From Streptomyces sp. NBC_01476 (GTDB lineage: Bacteria > Actinomycetota > Actinomycetes > Streptomycetales > Streptomycetaceae), in the NCBI RefSeq assembly GCF_036227265.1, contig NZ_CP109446.1, positions 310,001-374,000 of the forward strand: a stretch of 64,000 nt of DNA, written 5' to 3'. Positions 1-8,403 of the stretch are shown in pieces. Below the pieces are notes generated by a model. It saw only the letters and a program-made list of their open reading frames with translations, searched no databases and was not told where the DNA came from. Position 1 is the stretch's first letter, and each line of letters begins with the position of its first letter. The position numbers and the translations under genes were made by a program.

Positions 1-99
1 GAGCTATGCAGGAAAGGACTGTTCTCCTCGGGGGTCGCCTCGGGGCCTCCCCGGGGGGCACCCCGGGTCTCCTCGGGGGCTTCGCCGGAAAGGTCAGCC

Positions 100-1218
100 A
101 TGCCGTCCACGCACCAGCCGCTCACCCCTGCCGTGCTCGCCGAACTGCGCCGTCCCCGCAAGTACCCCGCGGTGTCCGTGCTGCTCCCCACGCACCGGCG
201 CGAGCCGGACAGCACCCAGGACGCCGTACGGCTGCGCAACCTCCTGGAGGAGGCGAAGGAGGCCGTGCACAACGATCCGGAGGTGTCCAGGGCCGACCGG
301 ATCGACGTGATCGGGCAGCTGGACCAGGCGCTGGCGGAGGTCGACCTGGTGCACGCCGAGGACGGGCTGGCCATCTTCGCCGCGCCCGGCGAGCACCAGG
401 TGTGGTCGCTCGGCCGTTCGGTACCGGCCCGGGTGCTGCTCGCGCAGACCTTCCTGACCCGCAATCTGGTGGCCGCGCACACCGCGAACCAGCCGTACTG
501 GGTGCTGGCCCTGGACTCCCGGCTGGCCACCTTGTGGAGCGGCGGGCGGAGCCATGTACCGGAGCCGGTGTCGGACCAGGTGTCCCCGGCCTTCCCGGTC
601 CGCCGGCCGGAGACGGACTTCGACCCGGAGCGGCAGGAGCGGATCGGCGACACGCCGGGCACCTTCGACGACGAGGGGACCCGGCGCTTCCTGCGGGAGG
701 TCAGCGAGGCGGTGGCGGCCGTCCAGGCGGTCGATCCGCGCCCGCTGTACGCGGTGGGCGAGGCGGAGGTGCTGACCGCGCTGGACGACGCGGGTCCGGT
801 GGTGCGCGAGGCGGTGGCCCGGGTGACGCAGGGCGGTCTCGCCGAGGGTCCCGGTGAGGCGCTGGGCAGGGCGGTACGGGACGCCGACCGGGCTCAGGAC
901 GAGGAGACGGTCGCCGGGGTGCTGGCGGACCTGGACCGGGCCAGGGGCCGCAAGGAGTTCGCCGGCGGCGTGGACGAGGTGTGGCAGTCGGTGTCGGAAG
1001 GCCGGGCGGGGCTGGTCGCCATCGAGGACGGTTACCGTACGACGGTCCGCGACGACGGCGACCATCTGGTGCCGGCCGGGTCCGGCGACCGGGGCGCCCG
1101 CGACGACATCGTGGACGAGATCGCCGAACAGGCCCTGGACACCGGCGCCCGGGTCCAGTTCGTGCCGGACGACGCCCTGGCCGACGTCGGACGGATCGCC
1201 GCGGTGCTGCGGTACTGA
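100..1218 (+). CDS. baeRF3-type (bacterial eRF1-like) protein
   Basis: The 372-residue protein resembles the actinobacterial baeRF3 group, relatives of archaeo-eukaryotic release factor 1 domains. I recognise it from the N-terminal PAVSVLLPTHR segment, the middle LALDSRLATLWSG segment and the C-terminal QFVPDDALADVGRIAAVLRY tail. The family is thought to act on ribosomes or RNA, but no substrate is established, and genome annotations often mislabel it as chemotaxis-related. No signal peptide or membrane segment is visible, so it should be cytoplasmic. The ATG follows a weak GGAAAGG ribosome site. It is monocistronic, with the next gene convergent. Confidence 0.75.
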   Translation: MPSTHQPLTPAVLAELRRPRKYPAVSVLLPTHRREPDSTQDAVRLRNLLEEAKEAVHNDPEVSRADRIDVIGQLDQALAEVDLVHAEDGLAIFAAPGEHQVWSLGRSVPARVLLAQTFLTRNLVAAHTANQPYWVLALDSRLATLWSGGRSHVPEPVSDQVSPAFPVRRPETDFDPERQERIGDTPGTFDDEGTRRFLREVSEAVAAVQAVDPRPLYAVGEAEVLTALDDAGPVVREAVARVTQGGLAEGPGEALGRAVRDADRAQDEETVAGVLADLDRARGRKEFAGGVDEVWQSVSEGRAGLVAIEDGYRTTVRDDGDHLVPAGSGDRGARDDIVDEIAEQALDTGARVQFVPDDALADVGRIAAVLRY

Positions 1219-1294
1219 GCAACGCGCCGTACGGCCGCCGGCGCCGGCGGCGAGCCGGCAGTGCCCCGCCGGAGGGCGGGACACCGCGTCAAGA

Positions 1295-2689
1295 TCAGCC
1301 GCCGACCGCCGCGGGCAGCGCGCGGGCCGCGGACTGGCGGGCCCCGTGGCGGACGAACGCTCTGACGTGACGGAGCATCCGGTACTCGTAGCGCGGCCCG
1401 CGGCGCACCTGGAGCAGCGAGGCGTCCGCCAGTTCCGCGAGCAGGCGCACCGCCTCGGTGCTGCCGAACTCCGGCTCCAGGAGGGCGTCTTCGAGCCCGT
1501 CGCCGACCACGGGACCGGGCCGTTCGGCGAGCTGGTCCATGAACTCCCGCTGGCGCGGGGTGAGCATCCGCCAGCTCCAGTCCAGGCTGCCGCGCATCGA
1601 CCGCTGGTGCGGCAGCGCGGCGACGTCGGGGACGCCGAGCAGTTCCAGGACGTGTTCCGGCCGGAGCAGCGCGGAGACCGGCACGCTGCGCAGCCAGTAC
1701 GCGGCGAACTCGATCAGCCGCGGGACGCAGTCCAGTTCGCGGCACAGCTCGCGCGCCTGCTCCGGCGACCCGGTGAGGCCGTCGGTGAGCGGGCCGCCGG
1801 CCAGCCGGCGGGACATCAGCTCCAGTGCGCTCTCCTCCGCCAGGGGCGCGGTCTCCCAGATCCGCGCCTCGGCCAGTACCGGGGGCCGCCGGGTGGTCAC
1901 CATGATGCGCAGGCCGGGCCAGGCGCCGCGGAGCCGGTCGACCAGCAGGGTCGTGGTCTGCGGCAGGTGCTCGGCGGTGTCGAGCACGAGCAGGGCCGGC
2001 CTGCCGCCGGGCGGCTGCCGTTCGCCGCCGAGCAGTTCGACGACGGCCTGCCAGGCGCCCGCGAGCGGGCCGGGACCCTCGCTCTCCGGGACGGCGGCCG
2101 GACCGTGGCCGCCGAACGCGGGAGCGGCCAGGGCTGCGGGGCCGACCGACTGGAGGGCGCCGGCCGCGGTCCCGGCGCCGGTTTCCGTCCCGCTCGGCGC
2201 GGCGATCCGTCCGAGCTGGGCGACCGCGACGCCGCCGGGGAAGTCCGCCGCGGTCCGCTCGGCCACGGCCAGCGCGAGCCGGGTCTTGCCGATGCCGCCG
2301 GCGCCGGTGAGCACGGTCACCGGGCAGTCGGTGACGATGGCGGCCAGCCGGTCGAGCTCACCGTCGCGGCCGATGAGCGCGGTCCTGGGCGGCCGGGTGC
2401 CGCGCCACCGGCTCGTGTGGTGCCGGGCAGCCGCCGGCTGTCCCGGTCCGGGCGCCACGGCAGCGGGCCGGACCGCTTCACCGCCGGCCCGGGCCGGCCG
2501 GGCGCCGCTCCCCCGCCGCTCCGGATCGAGCACCGAGAACAGCAGGTCGAGGGAGCTGCGGCGGGGGCTCTGCACCCGGCCGCGCTCCAGATTCCGTATC
2601 GTGCGCACGCTGATCCCGGAGCGCTCGGAGAGTTCCTCCTGGGTCCAGCCGCGCTGCGTGCGTAAGGCGAGCAGTAAGTCGTTCGTCAT
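1295..2689 (-). CDS. XRE-family regulator with NB-ARC ATPase domain
   Basis: A 464-residue STAND-type regulator. Residues 1-55 are an XRE helix-turn-helix (RGWTQEELSERSGISVRTIR). A linker of about 50 residues follows, then an NB-ARC ATPase with Walker A GAGGIGKTR near residue 130 and a Walker B-like LLVLDTAEHL near 245. The C-terminal part resembles the winged-helix region of AfsR-like proteins. Such proteins couple ATP-driven switching to transcription; the target is unknown. ATG at 2689 was chosen over an upstream extension because AAGGGG lies just ahead of it and the XRE domain starts there. The 150-residue stretch between Walker A and B is unusually Gly/Ala/Pro-rich. Confidence 0.8.
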   Translation of the reverse strand: MTNDLLLALRTQRGWTQEELSERSGISVRTIRNLERGRVQSPRRSSLDLLFSVLDPERRGSGARPARAGGEAVRPAAVAPGPGQPAAARHHTSRWRGTRPPRTALIGRDGELDRLAAIVTDCPVTVLTGAGGIGKTRLALAVAERTAADFPGGVAVAQLGRIAAPSGTETGAGTAAGALQSVGPAALAAPAFGGHGPAAVPESEGPGPLAGAWQAVVELLGGERQPPGGRPALLVLDTAEHLPQTTTLLVDRLRGAWPGLRIMVTTRRPPVLAEARIWETAPLAEESALELMSRRLAGGPLTDGLTGSPEQARELCRELDCVPRLIEFAAYWLRSVPVSALLRPEHVLELLGVPDVAALPHQRSMRGSLDWSWRMLTPRQREFMDQLAERPGPVVGDGLEDALLEPEFGSTEAVRLLAELADASLLQVRRGPRYEYRMLRHVRAFVRHGARQSAARALPAAVGG

Positions 2690-3132
2690 ACCGGCCCCTT
2701 GCCGAGGCGGCGGGTGACATCGGCCGCTGTCCCGCCGGCAGGTCTGGACCTCTGAAAGCACGGTCCGATTTCTTCTGACACCTCTTCATGCCCCCTGGTC
2801 GCTCGCTGGCCGCCGGCATGCGCGCTCGTGTTCACCACGGGCGCCGAGGGCGCGTCACAAGGGTCCCCGTCCCCCGCGCGCACAGCTGCCGGCCGCCTGC
2901 ATCATGGCACGGCCGATCAAGCGCGGACGAGTGCGGCCGTGCAACCGGTTTCCGCCGTGCCCCGGCCGGCGCCGGATCCGGGCCCGAACGTCTGACCTGT
3001 GGCGATTACGGCCGTTCCGACCCCGTCAACTGCCGCGGCACCAAAGCGACTTGGTCAATATTTTACTCAGCTCGCGGATACCGGGGCACCGCGCGCGAGC
3101 GCGGCACGGCTCCCGTCAGGCCTACGGCCCGC
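2690..3132. other. Intergenic region, no gene recognised
   Basis: No open frame here looks like a protein family I know. It holds the upstream region of the XRE/NB-ARC regulator. A short AT-rich island at about 3048-3070 (around TCAATATTTTACTC) stands out in this GC-rich DNA and could be promoter-associated, but I see no confident -35/-10 pair. Confidence 0.4.
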
Positions 3133-3666
3133 TCAGCCGGCCGCGGTCAGGTCCACCACCCAGTCGTTGGAGCGGATGAAGGTCCCTTTGGGATATTCGA
3201 ACGCGCACTCCCCCAGCAGGGTGAAGCCGGCCTTGCGGCACACCGCGTTGGACGCCGGGTGGTCGACCGAGGGGAAGGCGTGCAGCCGGGGCCGGTTGCC
3301 CTGCCGCGCGGCCCGCGCCATCAGCAGCCGGGCGGCGGCGGCCGCTATGCCGCGGCCCTGGAACTCCGGCAGTACGCCCCAGCCGGTCTCATAGATGTCC
3401 TCACCCTGCCAGCCGTCCCGGGTCCAGAAGCCGATGGAACCGGCCACCTCGCCACCGGGCGCCAGCCGCACGGTGAACATCCCGCCCGCCTCGCCCTGGA
3501 TCCCCAGGTAGCGCAGGTGGCGTGAGGCGAGCTGCGCCTCGTTCTCCGGGCCGCCGAGGTGTTCGGTCATCTCGGGCGCGTTGGTCCGCAGCAGCAGCCA
3601 GAAGTCGTCCTGGCTCCAGGGCCGCAGCTCCAGTCCTGGCGGGGTGTCGGTGCGCGCGTCGGTCAT
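3133..3666 (-). CDS. GNAT family N-acetyltransferase
   Basis: A 177-residue Gcn5-related acetyltransferase of the RimJ/RimL-like type. The acetyl-CoA loop is visible as QGRGIAAAAARLL, followed by ASNAVCRKAGF in the last third. The acceptor substrate cannot be read from sequence. ATG at 3666 begins MTDARTD and gives the usual family length. The open frame extends further upstream only because a 14-bp tandem repeat happens to lack stops. The repeat starts about 20 bp upstream of this ATG, where the promoter or leader should lie. Confidence 0.8.
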   Translation of the reverse strand: MTDARTDTPPGLELRPWSQDDFWLLLRTNAPEMTEHLGGPENEAQLASRHLRYLGIQGEAGGMFTVRLAPGGEVAGSIGFWTRDGWQGEDIYETGWGVLPEFQGRGIAAAAARLLMARAARQGNRPRLHAFPSVDHPASNAVCRKAGFTLLGECAFEYPKGTFIRSNDWVVDLTAAG

Positions 3667-3686
3667 GATCGCCAACCTACGCCGGG

Positions 3687-3797
3687 GGTACGACAACGGC
3701 GGTACGACATCGGCGGTACGACATCGGCGGTACGACATCGGCGGTACGACATCGGCGGCGCGACATCGGCGGCGCCAGCGGCGCCAGCGGCGCCAGC
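3687..3797. repeat. Tandem repeats: 6 x 14 bp, then 3 x 9 bp
   Basis: Six consecutive copies of GGTACGACATCGGC run from 3687 to 3770. Copies 2-5 are identical, copy 1 has one change and copy 6 two. Three perfect copies of GGCGCCAGC follow at 3771-3797. A 14-bp unit is not a multiple of three, so the array is not a coding repeat. It lies in the upstream region of the GNAT gene and looks slippage-prone. Confidence 0.9.
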
Positions 3798-3937
3798 GGC
3801 ACTGTCGCGGCGCCGCGGTGGTTCCGGTCGCGGTCCCCGGCCCGGACAGCAAGGAGCCCCGGCCGGGACGGGGGGACCAGGCCGGGGCGGTTCTTGAGCG
3901 GGTGTTCACGCATGTCCCCGCCTTATTAGTTTAACAC

Positions 3938-4456
3938 TCAATGAGCGTAGTCGAAGCCATGGGGCGCCGGAGAGATCCGCACCGGCGGGCCGGCCGGCAG
4001 TTCCGGACGGACGGGTCCGCCCGAACCCAGCAGATCGCAGAATTTGCGGCCGTCGGCCGGCAGATCCCGCCGCCAGGCCATCGCGATCAGCGGGGCGAGC
4101 AGCACAAGACCCGCGCTCAGCGAGCTGGTGACCGACAGCCGTACCAGCGTGCCTTCCGCGTGCGGCAGCAGGTCGAAGGCGTAGAGCGGCACCTGGGTGC
4201 CCAGCGGGCTCCACATCCGCTGGCCGCGGAAGGCTATCCGGCGGCACGGCTCGAAATCGGCGCAGACCAGCCGGTGCGGCCGGCGCCGTCCCGGGTAGCG
4301 GTAGCGGTACTCCGCGTCGGCACCGGGCGGCACGAACGCCTTGTCGACCGAGGAAACTCCTGAACTCCACAGGGCGAGGTTGCGGGCATCGGCGAGAAAG
4401 TCGAAGACTTCCGCGACCGGCCTCGGCACGTACACGTTGGTGGACACGCACGGCAT
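3938..4456 (-). CDS. SRPBCC (START/polyketide cyclase-like) protein
   Basis: A 172-residue SRPBCC-fold protein. The N-terminus VYVPRPVAEVFDFLADARNL is the typical first strand and helix of the polyketide cyclase/dehydrase-like ligand-binding fold. A hydrophobic stretch (LSAGLVLLAPLIAMAW) near residue 125 could be a membrane anchor or part of the ligand cavity. ATG at 4456 was chosen because GGGGAGG lies about 8 nt upstream and the domain begins straight after. Ligand and role are unknown. It is divergent from the universal stress gene. Confidence 0.75.
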   Translation of the reverse strand: MPCVSTNVYVPRPVAEVFDFLADARNLALWSSGVSSVDKAFVPPGADAEYRYRYPGRRRPHRLVCADFEPCRRIAFRGQRMWSPLGTQVPLYAFDLLPHAEGTLVRLSVTSSLSAGLVLLAPLIAMAWRRDLPADGRKFCDLLGSGGPVRPELPAGPPVRISPAPHGFDYAH

Positions 4457-4671
4457 CACAAACCTCCCCGGTAGCGGCGTGGGCGGCTGAGCATGCGAGG
4501 CGCGGACCGGAACTGACGATGGGCGCCGGGCGGGGGAAGCCGCCTGTTTCACTCCTCACCGAAAGCGTGCATCGCAAATGGCCGCATGTCGTGGCAATGA
4601 GGCCATTCGGGTGAGAACGCAGCGTGCCCGGGGATGCGTACGGCGGCCCTGGTGTCGATAGCCTTTGCCGC

Positions 4672-5136
4672 GTGGAAGAACAGCAGGTCCCCGCCCACTT
4701 CGAGCGTGGCACCGACGGCCCCAAGGTCATCGTCGCCGGGCTCGACGGCTCCGAATCGTCGTGGCGCGCCACCGCCTACGCCTCAGGTCTGGCCCGCCGC
4801 CAGAACGCGCTCCTGGCGGTGGTCTACGTACAGCCCTACATCGCCGGAGGCGCGGCCCTCGGCGTCCCGGTGTCGGAGACCGACAACGGGATCGCCGAGC
4901 AGCTGCTGGCAGAGATACGCGACGCCGTGGAGCGGATGGGGGGAGCTTTCCGGGTGCGCTGGGAGTTCCACACCTTCCGCGGCGATCCCTACAACGGGCT
5001 CGCGATGGCCGCCGACCAGCTCACCGCGGACGCGGTGGTGGTCGGCGCCTCGGAGCGGGCCGGCCACCGGTTCGTCGGATCGGTGGCCGTCCGGCTGGTG
5101 AAAGCGGGCCGCTGGCCGGTCACGGTCGTGCCGTGA
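4672..5136 (+). CDS. Universal stress protein (UspA family)
   Basis: A single-domain UspA-fold protein of 154 residues. The N-terminal strand VIVAGLDGSESSWRAT is the family signature, with C-terminal ADAVVVGASERAGH and PVTVVP; the segment resembles the ATP-binding GxxG-9x-G(S/T) loop (GASERAGHRFVGSVA). The likely start is GTG at 4672. A TAGCCT hexamer sits about 8 nt upstream, suggesting a leaderless transcript. The last 17 bp overlap the 3' end of the convergent winged-helix gene. Confidence 0.8.
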   Translation: MEEQQVPAHFERGTDGPKVIVAGLDGSESSWRATAYASGLARRQNALLAVVYVQPYIAGGAALGVPVSETDNGIAEQLLAEIRDAVERMGGAFRVRWEFHTFRGDPYNGLAMAADQLTADAVVVGASERAGHRFVGSVAVRLVKAGRWPVTVVP

Positions 5137-5668
5137 CCGCCGGCGCGTACTTGTAGCCGACGCGGCGCACCGTCACGATGCTGTCCCGGTGCTCGGCGCC
5201 CAGCTTGCGGCGCAGCCGGGCGATGTGGACGTCCACGGTCCGGCCGTCGCCGACGTGGCCGTACCCCCAGACGGTGGTGACCAGCTGGTCGCGCGAGTGC
5301 ACCCGGTGCGGGTGCGCCACCAGGTGTGCCAGGAGTTCGAACTCCAGGTAGGTGAGGTCGAGTTGGCGACCGTCCACGATGGCGGTACGCCGGTCGCTGT
5401 CGATGTGCACCGGCAGGTCATGGGCCGCCGCCGGCGCCTCGGGGACCTGTTCCGCGCCGGGTTCCGCGGGAACCAGCACCAGGTAGCCGACCATCGGGGC
5501 GCCGCCGGCCACCGTGGGCAGCACATGGCCGGGGGCGGGCAGCCAGGTGGCACCCGGCGGCAGGAAATCGGGTGCGGGCGGCACCTCGTCGGGGCGTACC
5601 GCGCGCAGCCGCTGGCGGCCGGCCGGGACGGTGGTGGGGTGGGTCGGGAACTGCGAGACGTTCGGCAT
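5120..5668 (-). CDS. Stand-alone OmpR/PhoB-type winged-helix regulator
   Basis: A 182-residue protein whose last 100 residues form a transcriptional regulatory C-terminal (winged helix) domain: YLEFELLAHLVAHPHRVHSR, VDVHIARLRRKLG, then VRRVGYKY. The N-terminal 80 residues are Pro-rich and lack the Asp and Lys pattern of a receiver domain, so it is not a classical response regulator. Streptomycetes carry many such orphan wHTH proteins; no target can be read here. Its 3' end overlaps the convergent universal stress gene by 17 bp. A possible 42-codon ORF lies about 100 bp upstream on the same strand. Confidence 0.8.
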   Translation of the reverse strand: MPNVSQFPTHPTTVPAGRQRLRAVRPDEVPPAPDFLPPGATWLPAPGHVLPTVAGGAPMVGYLVLVPAEPGAEQVPEAPAAAHDLPVHIDSDRRTAIVDGRQLDLTYLEFELLAHLVAHPHRVHSRDQLVTTVWGYGHVGDGRTVDVHIARLRRKLGAEHRDSIVTVRRVGYKYAPAVTARP

Positions 5669-5765
5669 GGGTTCGGCTCTTTCGCGCGAAGGGTCGCTGG
5701 ACGACGTATTGCGCGGGACCGGATGCTGGGCTGACGTGCGGCGGCGTTTGCCGGATCGGGGCAGG

Positions 5766-5894
5766 TCAGCGGGCGACGCGGGTCCGCGCGGGGATCGCGC
5801 GGCAACACCAGCGGTCGAAGTGGTGCTCCTGCCGGGACGGCCAGAAGGGCTCAAGGTCGTGGCGACCCGTCCCGGTGTGCGTGATGCTGGCCAT
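5766..5894 (-). CDS. Possible 42-residue small protein
   Basis: A short open frame not in any longer gene, starting MASITHTGTGRHDLEPFW and ending in a Cys-Cys/Arg-rich segment (DRWCCRAIPARTRVAR). The ordered composition (two Trp, HH, CC) does not look random. I could not check for homologues. It is upstream of, and co-oriented with, the winged-helix regulator (97 bp gap). An AATAGGGGC stretch directly precedes the ATG, with no clear ribosome site, so a leaderless start is possible. It could be a small regulatory or leader protein, or spurious. Confidence 0.4.
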   Translation of the reverse strand: MASITHTGTGRHDLEPFWPSRQEHHFDRWCCRAIPARTRVAR

Positions 5895-6019
5895 GCCCCT
5901 ATTGAACCAGACGTGGGGCGTGCCGCGTCAGAGTGTAAGTAGTCATGGCGCGGCCCCGCCGCGCGGCCGGTTCCCGACCCGGGTCTAGTCTGGTCCCGCC
6001 GGACCAGAAGGAGCTCCCC

Positions 6020-6163
6020 ATGCAGATCCACCACGCGCTGAACCTCGCCGTGAGCGATTCCACCGGACCCGGGCCGGTGATGCGCAGCATCATCGTCGTC
6101 GCGGTGGTCGGCGGCGCGCTTCTCGCCTGGTTCGTGCTGCGCGGCTACCGCAACAACGACTGA
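6020..6163 (+). CDS. Small single-pass membrane protein (47 aa)
   Basis: A short gene with an excellent ribosome site (AGAAGGAG, 7 nt before ATG). The protein starts MQIHHALNLAVSD and has one hydrophobic segment (SIIVVAVVGGALLAWFVL), ending RGYRNND. This fits a small bitopic membrane protein with a charged cytoplasmic tail. I do not recognise a named family and no function can be assigned. It is monocistronic, facing the convergent PASTA lipoprotein gene. Confidence 0.65.
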   Translation: MQIHHALNLAVSDSTGPGPVMRSIIVVAVVGGALLAWFVLRGYRNND

Positions 6164-6282
6164 CCGCCGGGGCACCCCGGCAGCCCCGCGGCCCCCGGGC
6201 GGCCTCGTCGGCGAACGCCCAGATCAGCCGCCCGGTACGGCTCCTGACACCCACGGCGCCTCGGCCGCCGGCGTCCGTACGG

Positions 6283-6903
6283 TCACGGACATCCCTCGCC
6301 GAACTTCACCGCGGTGAACTTCACCGGCTGCCCTTTGAGGGCGGCGCCGGGCGCCGGGCTCTGGGTGCAGACCTTCCAGTTGGACTGGAGCAGGATGACC
6401 CGGCTGCCTGCCGCGTCCGAGGTGCTGATGGACGTGCCGGACGGCAGACTGCCGGTGGCGGTGTTCAGCGCCTTGCCGATGTAGTCCGGCATGGTGGCGC
6501 CGGCTTCGGCCGGTGGTGACTGGTCGGTCGCGGGGCAGGTCTCGTCGAGCTTGACCGCGCCGAGGTCGATCGTGGTGCCGGTCTTCACCGTGCTCCCGGC
6601 GGCGGGCCGCTGCGAGCAGACCTTCCAGTCCCGGTCGAGGATCTGGTGGCGGGCCCGGCCGGCGGAGTCGTGGCTGGTCAGATTGCGGAACCCGGCTTTC
6701 TGCGCCGCGTCCTGGGCTGCCTGCAGGCCCTTGCCGACGAGAGCCGGTACGCGTCCGGAGGAGCGTGTCGCGGTGGTGGCGGTCACGCCGATGGACACAT
6801 CGGGGTGCTTGGCGTCGGTCCCGTCCGGTTCGCAGGCGGTGAGCGCCGCCGCGGCGGCGAGTAAGGCGAAGGCCGCGATCCGGGTCCGGGTGTGGCTGGG
6901 CAT
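6283..6903 (-). CDS. Lipoprotein with two PASTA domains
   Basis: A 206-residue predicted lipoprotein. The signal peptide ends in the lipobox LTAC (Cys24), so it should be anchored on the outer face of the membrane. Two PASTA-like repeats follow: VPALVGKGLQAAQDAAQKAG about residues 52-110, and MPDYIGKALNTATG about 138-195. Each contains a matching WKVC(S/T)Q(R/S)PA(A/P)G element. PASTA domains bind peptidoglycan or muropeptides in penicillin-binding proteins and Ser/Thr kinases; here no enzymatic domain is attached. Confidence 0.8.
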   Translation of the reverse strand: MPSHTRTRIAAFALLAAAAALTACEPDGTDAKHPDVSIGVTATTATRSSGRVPALVGKGLQAAQDAAQKAGFRNLTSHDSAGRARHQILDRDWKVCSQRPAAGSTVKTGTTIDLGAVKLDETCPATDQSPPAEAGATMPDYIGKALNTATGSLPSGTSISTSDAAGSRVILLQSNWKVCTQSPAPGAALKGQPVKFTAVKFGEGCP

Positions 6904-7028
6904 GTGGTCGTCCCCCTCGGGTGTGGTCCAGGGTGACGAGCCTCGCAGCCCGGCGCACCGGTGGCAGCCGGTTCGCCGGGTTTGTTACGGAGTGTGCGAA
7001 TCGAGGCAGGGCGCGGCGGGCCGCGGGG

Positions 7029-8255
7029 TCAGCGGATCGGCAGGCCGGAGAGGGTGCGGGCGATGACCAGCCGCTGGATCTCGCTGGTGCCCTCGAAGAT
7101 CGTGTAGATCGCACTGTCGCGGTGCATCCGCTCCACCGGGTATTCACGGGTGAAGCCGTTGCCGCCGAGGATCTGGACGGCCTGGGCGGTGACCTTCTTG
7201 GCGGTCTCGCTGGCGAAGAGTTTGGACATCGACCCCTCGGCGGAGGTGAACGGCTTGCCCGCGGTCGCCATCCACGAAGCGCGCCAGACCAGCAGCCGGG
7301 CGGCGTCGATCTGGGTGCGCATGTCGGCGAGCTGGAAGGCGATGCCCTGGTTGTCGATGATCGGCCGGCCGAACTGCTCGCGGGTGGAGGCGTATTCGAG
7401 CGCGTACTCGTAGGCGGCACGCGCGGTGCCCACCGCCATGGCGCCGACGGCCGGGCGCGACGCCTCGAAGGTGGCCATCGCCGCGTTCTTGACCCGCTCG
7501 CCCCCGGCCTGGGCGCGCTCGCGGGCCCGGGCGAGGCGCTCGTCCAGCTTCTCCTTGCCGCCGAGCAGGCAGTGCCCGGGGACGCGGGCGTCCTCCAGCA
7601 CCACCTCGGCGGTGTGCGAGGCGCGGATGCCGTGCTTCTTGAACTTCTGGCCCTGCGACAGGCCCGGGGTGCCCGGCGGCACGACGAAGGAGGCATGGCC
7701 CTTGGAGCCCAGCTCCGGGTCGACCACCGCGACCACCACATGGACGTTGGCTATGCCGCCGTTGGTGGCCCAGGTCTTGGTGCCGTTGAGCACCCACTCG
7801 TCCTTGGCCTCGTCGTAGACCGCACGGGTGCGCATCGCGGCCACGTCCGAGCCGGCGTCCGGCTCCGAGGAGCAGAAGGCGGCCACCTTGACGTCGTCGG
7901 CGTCGCCGTACATCTGCGGCACCCAGGTGCCGATCTGCTCCTCGGTACCGTTGGCGAGCACCCCGACGGCCGCGAGTCCGGTACCGACGATGGACAGCGC
8001 GATCCCGGCGTCACCCCAGAAGAGCTCCTCCATGGTCATCGGGATGCCGAGCCCGGTGGGGTCGAAGAACTGCTGCGCGTAGAAGTCCAGCGAGTACAGC
8101 CCGATCTTGGCCGCCTCCTGGATGATCGGCCACGGCGTCTCCTCGCGCTCGTCCCACTCGGCGGCGGCCGGGCGCATCACATCGGCGGCGAAGCCGTGGA
8201 TCCACGAGCGCACGGACTGCTGGTCGTCGTTGAGTTCGAGCGAGAAGTCGCCCAT
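7029..8255 (-). CDS. Acyl-CoA dehydrogenase
   Basis: A 408-residue FAD-dependent acyl-CoA dehydrogenase that introduces the alpha-beta double bond in acyl-CoA beta-oxidation. Family marks include CSSEPDAGSDVAAM (FAD/substrate region), TKTWATNGGIANVHVV, REQFGRPIIDNQGIAFQLAD, LGGNGFTREYPVERMHRD, and the C-terminal IFEGTSEIQRLVIAR. ATG at 8255 was chosen because GGAGGGG lies just upstream. The gene is divergent from a TetR regulator, with two inverted repeats between them, so it is probably repressed by that neighbour. Chain-length specificity is not readable. Confidence 0.9.
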   Translation of the reverse strand: MGDFSLELNDDQQSVRSWIHGFAADVMRPAAAEWDEREETPWPIIQEAAKIGLYSLDFYAQQFFDPTGLGIPMTMEELFWGDAGIALSIVGTGLAAVGVLANGTEEQIGTWVPQMYGDADDVKVAAFCSSEPDAGSDVAAMRTRAVYDEAKDEWVLNGTKTWATNGGIANVHVVVAVVDPELGSKGHASFVVPPGTPGLSQGQKFKKHGIRASHTAEVVLEDARVPGHCLLGGKEKLDERLARARERAQAGGERVKNAAMATFEASRPAVGAMAVGTARAAYEYALEYASTREQFGRPIIDNQGIAFQLADMRTQIDAARLLVWRASWMATAGKPFTSAEGSMSKLFASETAKKVTAQAVQILGGNGFTREYPVERMHRDSAIYTIFEGTSEIQRLVIARTLSGLPIR

Positions 8256-8273
8256 CGTCCCCTCCACGTGCTT

Positions 8274-8311
8274 GTTACTTGCGGTAACGGCAGTCTGTTA
8301 CCCTCTGGTAA
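8274..8311. promoter_or_regulatory. Paired TetR-type operators
   Basis: Two similar inverted repeats lie between the divergent acyl-CoA dehydrogenase and TetR genes: GTTAC-N5-GTAAC at 8274-8288 and TTACC-N4-GGTAA at 8298-8311, centres about 23 bp apart. Shared TTAC/GTAA arms suggest one regulator. Binding here would cover the dehydrogenase promoter just 19 bp from its start codon. Confidence 0.6.
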
Positions 8312-8403
8312 GGAATGTCAACTCCACTCCCGGCGGGCGAACCGGCCCCCGCGGGGTGTTACGTTGCGCAGATCACCAGCATTCGAACACCTGGGAGGCG
8401 CGG

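Noticed and set aside
3687..3770. CRISPR array
   Set aside because: Units are contiguous with no spacers and only 14 bp long.
3133..3909. Longer form of the GNAT protein
   Set aside because: The extra N-terminus is translation of the 14-bp tandem array, and the family start fits ATG at 3666.
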